Part shown: positions 4,967 to 7,714 of the stretch, piece by piece
Position numbering within the stretch: the stretch's first letter is position 1
Layout of the letters: every line of letters starts with the position of its first letter
Assembly: GCA_020057445.1 (NCBI GenBank)
Contig: JAGVFV010000204.1
Coordinates: 1 to 7,714 of the forward strand
DNA: 7,714 bases
Source: an archaeon
Lineage (GTDB): Archaea > Nanobdellota > Nanobdellia > Woesearchaeales > JAHJEM01
Direction of reading: 5' to 3'
Position numbers and translations under genes: made by a program
Notes under the pieces: generated by a model
Databases searched by the model: none
Told to the model about the DNA's origin: nothing
The model's input: only the letters and a program-made list of their open reading frames with translations

Positions 4967-6781
4967 ATGTCATTCCTGATGGCACTAATCGTCAGTTTCA
5001 TCGGAGCGCTCCCGCTCCTCTTCTCTCAGAAGAAATGGACGTTCGGACTCTTCGCGACAGTCAGCACCATCATCCTCTGGCCGTCGTTCTACTTCGGCCT
5101 GCCACACACCATCGCTCCGTTTCTCGGCGCGCTTGGCGGTGCCGTACTCGTCGAATGGTTCATCGCCGCGATCATCACGAGCCTGATGAACGAGGCTGTG
5201 TCATGGACTCTTGGCTTGCCGATCCTGTTCCTGCTTGTATTCATCGGCAAGGGTTGCGAGTCTGGCGCTGCTGTCCGCCATGCAGAGTATGCGACCTTAC
5301 TCGAGAAGAACGCGAAGAACATGGAGGTTACGAAGCGGGAGTGGACAGTCGACCAACAGCCGAAGGACCCGTCTCACGTCCGTTATGTCGCTCCTGAGTT
5401 CGCCATGTACCGGGCGCGGAAGCAGCTTGGCAATGCGCAGAAGGAAGGAGCGATCGGGTCGCAGTTCTATCTCGTGGATTCGCTCATGACCGCCCAGCGG
5501 ATCAACGGCGAGCTCTGGTACCTCATCCCGCTCGACTTTGTCGGCTGGAAGGTGTGGACTACGACGAAAGACACAGGTGCGCCTGGATTTGTGAAGGTCC
5601 ATGGCGAAGACCCTGACGGCCCGATCAGCATCGTAGCCGACAGGCACTACATCTACACTCCTGGCGCGTATTTTAGCCGCGACCTGCACCGGCACCTGTG
5701 GAACAAAGGGTACCGGACCAAGGGTCTTACCGCGATGAAGTTCGAGCAGGACGAGAACGGGAAAGAGTGGTTCGTGACAAGCACGTACAGGCTTTCCCTC
5801 GGATGGAACGGCGAGATTCTCACAGGGGTGGTCATCGTCGATCCGACAACTGGTGAAGACCACTGGTTTCCCCTTGACCAGATCCCCGACTGGGTGGACC
5901 TGTTTGTCCCTGGCCACTTTCTCGAGGAATGGATCAACATGAAAGGGAAGTACTCGGGCGGATGGATAAACAGCTGGTGGGGGAAGAAGAACCTGTTCGA
6001 GTCTGAGCATGCTTCGCTGAACTTCGGCGCGAATGGCGACCTGCTCTGGACAGCCATCGTGACGAGCGTGAACTCGAAGGACGACAGCATGATCGGATTG
6101 TACTACATGGACTCACGGACTCGCGAATGTAATTTCTATCACGCGGCCGGGGCGACTGAGGAAGCAGTGCTGAAGGTCGTCGACAGCTTTGTCAAGTTCG
6201 ACAACTTCTACGGCACTGGTCCTGTCATCTTCAACGTGTATGGAACTATGGCAAGCATCGTTCCCCTGCTTGCGAAGGACTCCCACAACTTCATGGGCGT
6301 CGCAATCGTGAAGATTGACGACCAGAAGGTGGTGTGGGGCAAGAGCATCTACGAGGCCTATCGAAAGTACCGCAACATCCTCACGACCGCAGACGGGATG
6401 GAGATCCCAGAGAACGAGGTAGGCCGTGAGACAATCACTGGCATCGTCACCCGTACAGGTGTCTACCAGGACACATACTACTTCAGGATCGACAACCATC
6501 CGTTCATCTTTGTCGCCTCTATCGAGCTTTCGCCAGAGCTCGTGACCATGAAGGAAGGGGACAATGTGAAGGTCACCTTCATCCCTTCGCAGGAGGACAA
6601 GACTCCTGTCACGAGTTTCGATGACCTTGACCAGCTCACGATCCCGACGTTCAAACAGACAGAGGCCCGTGAGCGCGCGAAAGGATACGAGGAGGAGGGA
6701 CGGATGGATCGGAGTGCCGACGCTATCCGGGAACGCATCAAGAACATGTCCAACGAGGACGTCCTGAAGCTCGGCAAGTAG
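4967..6781 (+). CDS. 604 aa membrane protein: four N-terminal helices and a large soluble domain
   Basis: Hydrophobic helices lie at about residues 3-20, 25-45, 49-73 and 79-95. Some 500 mostly polar residues follow and must lie on one side of the membrane. The soluble part contains NGELWYLIPLDFVGW (about 178-192), then a beta-rich stretch with VIVDPTTGEDHWFPLDQIPDWVD (about 289-311). Near the C-terminus, residues about 487-545 read like a five-strand beta barrel (TITGIVTRTG, YYFRIDNHPFIFVASI, GDNVKVTFI), possibly OB-like. The last 40 residues are a charged helix. From memory, the NGELWYLIPL and DPTTGE regions resemble a widespread uncharacterised family of membrane proteins in phages, plasmids and bacteria, but I cannot name it. 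The gene is intact and well started (AAAGGAG, 7 bases). By size it is the likely core of whatever membrane complex the small genes serve; this is inference. Confidence 0.82.
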   Translation: MSFLMALIVSFIGALPLLFSQKKWTFGLFATVSTIILWPSFYFGLPHTIAPFLGALGGAVLVEWFIAAIITSLMNEAVSWTLGLPILFLLVFIGKGCESGAAVRHAEYATLLEKNAKNMEVTKREWTVDQQPKDPSHVRYVAPEFAMYRARKQLGNAQKEGAIGSQFYLVDSLMTAQRINGELWYLIPLDFVGWKVWTTTKDTGAPGFVKVHGEDPDGPISIVADRHYIYTPGAYFSRDLHRHLWNKGYRTKGLTAMKFEQDENGKEWFVTSTYRLSLGWNGEILTGVVIVDPTTGEDHWFPLDQIPDWVDLFVPGHFLEEWINMKGKYSGGWINSWWGKKNLFESEHASLNFGANGDLLWTAIVTSVNSKDDSMIGLYYMDSRTRECNFYHAAGATEEAVLKVVDSFVKFDNFYGTGPVIFNVYGTMASIVPLLAKDSHNFMGVAIVKIDDQKVVWGKSIYEAYRKYRNILTTADGMEIPENEVGRETITGIVTRTGVYQDTYYFRIDNHPFIFVASIELSPELVTMKEGDNVKVTFIPSQEDKTPVTSFDDLDQLTIPTFKQTEARERAKGYEEEGRMDRSADAIRERIKNMSNEDVLKLGK

Positions 6782-6789
6782 TTCCCTGC

Positions 6790-6824
6790 GAGCCGGCATC
6801 AGTGGACAATCGTGGTGCCGGCTC
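6790..6824 (+). terminator. Strong GC-rich hairpin after the 604 aa gene (terminator or processing site)
   Basis: GAGCCGGCA (6790-6798) pairs perfectly with TGCCGGCTC (6816-6824). The stem continues as T-G, C-G and A-T to about 12 pairs around an 11-base loop. It starts 8 bases after the stop codon. No T-run follows (ACCAAATCAAACAG), so it is not a classical intrinsic terminator. It could protect the mRNA 3' end or attenuate transcription. It marks the switch from hairpin leaders to tRNA-like leaders. Confidence 0.5.
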
Positions 6825-6837
6825 ACCAAATCAAACA

Positions 6838-6900
6838 GCGCCCTCTGCTCAAATGGTAGAGCGTCCTTGTGTAAGGGGAATGGGCTGAGGGGTATTTCAG
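6838..6900 (+). ncRNA. Degenerate tRNA-like element: acceptor 5' strand plus D arm
   Basis: It begins GCGCCCT, identical to the acceptor 5' strand of the two downstream elements. A perfect D arm follows: GCTC (6847-6850), loop AAATGGTA, GAGC (6859-6862). A CCTT-GTGT-AAGG hairpin sits where an anticodon arm would be, but with a four-base loop, and a CTGAG/TTCAG hairpin lies at 6885-6900. I find no canonical T loop and no GGGGCGC partner for the acceptor strand; TGGGTCGAAC at 6908-6917 is at best a decayed T arm. It is not a functional decoding tRNA as read. It occupies the leader of the secreted-protein gene. Confidence 0.5.
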
Positions 6901-6939
6901 TGCATAATGGGTCGAACAAAGGCAAGGGAGGAATGAACA

Positions 6940-7395
6940 ATGCGTACGCTGTTTGTCCTGTTGTTGGTCTTGGTCGGCATCTCTTCTGCTCAGGCAGGTG
7001 TCCTCACTGACATGCATGCCGCCGGTAAGGAGCATGGTGCGGTGCTGGACAATGGCACTTTCCCGCTTCCCATCTGGGTGAGTGCGGATGCCGACTCGGT
7101 CACAGTCGATCGCCGGATCGATGGCTTGATCGTGTGGTATCTCGTGAGCGATCCGGACAAGGATGACGAGCTGCAGGCTCCCCCGATCTGCCGTCTCAGG
7201 GATACCATCACGGACAACTTCGATGGCCACGTGGACATCTATACCAAGATCAGGAGCGGCAATGAGGACGTGAAGAACTCCCGGATCGTCTTCATCAGGC
7301 AATCAGGCACACCTCGCGAGTTCCTTGACGTTGTCGAGCTGGCGCTCAACAGCGTCTTTCCCGAAACCGCATCGGTCAGGGAGGAGAAGCAGTAA
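6940..7395 (+). CDS. Secreted 151 aa protein with Sec signal peptide, unknown function
   Basis: MRTLFVLLLVLVGISSAQAG is a classic Sec signal peptide: basic start, hydrophobic core and an A-Q-A cleavage motif predicting a mature protein from about residue 20 (GVLTDMHAAG). The mature part, about 131 residues, is soluble and mixed in composition. It contains PLPIWVSADADSVTVDRR, WYLVSDPDKDDELQ and a single cysteine (PPICRLRD), with predicted alternation of strands and helices. No family recognised. GGAGG lies 8 bases before the ATG, with an out-of-frame ATG between them at 6933. Unlike the upstream genes its leader has no CTCGC hairpin but the degenerate tRNA-like element. A long antisense frame upstream is not coding. 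Role (periplasmic or extracellular) follows only from the signal peptide. Confidence 0.8.
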   Translation: MRTLFVLLLVLVGISSAQAGVLTDMHAAGKEHGAVLDNGTFPLPIWVSADADSVTVDRRIDGLIVWYLVSDPDKDDELQAPPICRLRDTITDNFDGHVDIYTKIRSGNEDVKNSRIVFIRQSGTPREFLDVVELALNSVFPETASVREEKQ

Positions 7396-7414
7396 CGTCA
7401 AGTGGTAGTCGAAA

Positions 7415-7466
7415 GCGCCCTTAGCTCAATCGGGAGCATAAGAACAGGTTCTATTCCTGGGGGCGC
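7415..7466 (+). ncRNA. tRNA-like element lacking the anticodon arm, complete copy
   Basis: 52 bases fold as a tRNA with one arm missing. Acceptor stem: GCGCCCT (7415-7421) with GGGGCGC (7460-7466), seven pairs including one G-U. T8 and A9 follow. D arm: GCTC, loop AATCGG, GAGC (7424-7437). The linker is only ATAAGAA (7438-7444). T arm: CAGG, loop TTCTATT, CCTG (7445-7459), one pair shorter than usual. There is no room for an anticodon stem-loop, so it cannot decode. No CCA is encoded (TCAC follows). It ends 9 bases before the GAAGGAGG of the next gene. The acceptor plus T arm is the part that RNase P and RNase Z recognise, so cleavage of the transcript here is plausible. Alternatives: a decayed tRNA copied with its gene, or a recombination site. 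Confidence 0.7.
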
Positions 7467-7490
7467 TCACAAATTGAAGGAGGTCATATC

Positions 7491-7637
7491 ATGTCAGAAG
7501 TGGAATTGCTCAGGGAGTTCATGAAGGAGTTCTGGGGAGGGATTTTTTTGATGGGGATCCTCCCTGCCTTCTTGATCAGCATCGTCGCGTACGTGTGCGA
7601 ACACAGGCATGGACTCGGTGCAAAAAGAGGGGAATAG
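7491..7637 (+). CDS. 48 aa single-span membrane protein
   Basis: The peptide starts MSEVELLREFMKEFWGG, passes through a hydrophobic helix (about residues 18-36, IFLMGILPAFLISIVAYVC) and ends in a basic tail (EHRHGLGAKRGE). One helix with an amphipathic N-terminal segment and a positive C-terminus. GAAGGAGG ends 7 bases before the ATG, a strong site. It lies between two near-identical armless tRNA-like elements, so tRNA-like element, gene, tRNA-like element forms a repeating unit. Antisense frames over it lack support. No family recognised. Confidence 0.7.
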   Translation: MSEVELLREFMKEFWGGIFLMGILPAFLISIVAYVCEHRHGLGAKRGE

Positions 7638-7642
7638 AGGAC

Positions 7643-7663
7643 CCTGCAAGAACAGCAGGTTCT
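7643..7663 (+). repeat. Small hairpin before the second tRNA-like element, sharing its AAGAACAG...CAGGTTC words
   Basis: CCTGC (7643-7647), a seven-base loop AAGAACA and GCAGG (7655-7659) give a 5-bp stem with a 7-nt loop, the geometry of a tRNA arm. The loop lacks T33, so it is not an anticodon arm. AGAAC/GTTCT is an alternative pairing. The words AAGAACAG and CAGGTTC also make up the linker and T arm of the tRNA-like elements, so this may be a decayed fragment of one. Confidence 0.35.
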
Positions 7664-7669
7664 CAGCAA

Positions 7670-7714
7670 GCGCCCTTAGCTCAATCGGGAGCATAAGAAC
7701 AGGTTCGACTCCTG
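7670..7714 (+). ncRNA. tRNA-like element lacking the anticodon arm, second copy, cut by window end
   Basis: 45 bases are visible, 43 identical to the copy at 7415. Both differences are in the T loop, which here is the canonical TTCGACT instead of TTCTATT. Acceptor 5' strand, T8-A9, D arm, seven-base linker and T arm are all present; the predicted GGGGCGC that would close the acceptor lies just beyond the window. The canonical T loop makes tRNA descent clear. Its copy 33 bases after the preceding stop repeats the arrangement seen before the 48 aa gene. Confidence 0.7.

Noticed and set aside
4903..5397. + strand frame overlapping the start of the 604 aa gene
   Set aside because: It reads through the leader hairpin and gives an arginine- and histidine-rich sequence without helices or domains; the other frame has AAAGGAG at ideal spacing.
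5297..6010. 237-codon open frame on the - strand inside the 604 aa gene
   Set aside because: Antisense shadow with no start context; the + strand reading gives clear membrane helices and domain structure.
6113..6940. 275-codon open frame on the - strand opposite the end of the 604 aa gene and its downstream gap
   Set aside because: It runs antisense across the strong hairpin and the tRNA-like element, lacks a binding site, and is a by-product of the codon bias of the + strand gene.
7415..7466. Ordinary tRNA gene interrupted by an intron or split between loci
   Set aside because: Only seven bases lie between D stem and T stem, with no exon for an anticodon arm, and both copies show the same join, so nothing indicates a missing piece supplied here.
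7541..7560. GGGATTTTTTTGATGGGG run as a terminator or slippery site
   Set aside because: It lies inside the 48 aa gene, has no stem before it, and the frame continues normally without a useful alternative frame.
7415..7714. Integron gene cassettes with attC sites
   Set aside because: Small same-strand genes separated by palindromic repeats, with CCCTTAG words, prompted the idea. The repeats lack the GTTRRRY and RYYYAAC core sites (they read GTTCTAT or GTTCGAC), while the tRNA acceptor, D and T arms explain them fully.

Overview
The window is a one-direction gene array: every supported gene reads on the + strand, and most are small hydrophobic proteins separated by 30-160 bases. It opens inside a FtsK/HerA-superfamily ATPase (DUF87/VirB4-like, Walker B motif IIVDEAH) with a C-terminal winged helix. 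It then carries a single-EamA-like five-helix membrane protein, a run of 28-280 aa membrane or membrane-anchored proteins of unknown function, one large 604 aa membrane protein with a long non-membrane domain, a secreted 151 aa protein, and a 48 aa single-span protein. No replication, capsid, integrase or rRNA gene is visible. The ATPase type, the array of tiny membrane genes and the strong Shine-Dalgarno sites fit a plasmid, conjugative-like element or provirus, or an accessory island of an uncultivated prokaryote. A CPR/Patescibacteria or archaeal (e.g. DPANN) host is possible. The sequence does not settle bacterium versus archaeon, and this assignment is inference.

The most striking property lies between the genes. 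From about 1587 to 4960 almost every gene has its own structured leader ending at its ribosome binding site. The first three share a GGAAAAC-CCTCGTACGCG block (before 1629, 2098 and 2357). A degenerate version precedes 2794. From 2880 on the leader becomes a CTCGC-loop-GCGAG hairpin (before 2913, 3448, 4334, 4631 and 4967). In the last four of these a CAAGGAA sequence lies just upstream. The loops vary (TTTT, TTTTT, ATTT, TTCAA) while the stem is kept, once through a G-U pair. The stem abuts the AAGGAG site without covering it.

After the large gene and a strong hairpin (6790-6824) the leader style changes. The intergenic regions then hold tRNA-like elements. Two near-identical copies (7415-7466 and 7670-7714, the second cut by the window end) show a tRNA acceptor stem, U8, a D arm and a T arm, but no anticodon arm: only seven bases join the D arm to the T arm. 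A third, degenerate copy (6838-6862 and beyond) keeps an acceptor 5' strand and a complete D arm. They sit just upstream of the ribosome binding sites of small genes, where the hairpin leaders sit in the earlier part. A reasonable hypothesis is that both kinds of element punctuate a polycistronic transcript (processing, stability or translation initiation), with the armless tRNAs acting as RNase P/RNase Z substrates, in the manner of mitochondrial tRNA punctuation. This is inference from placement and structure.
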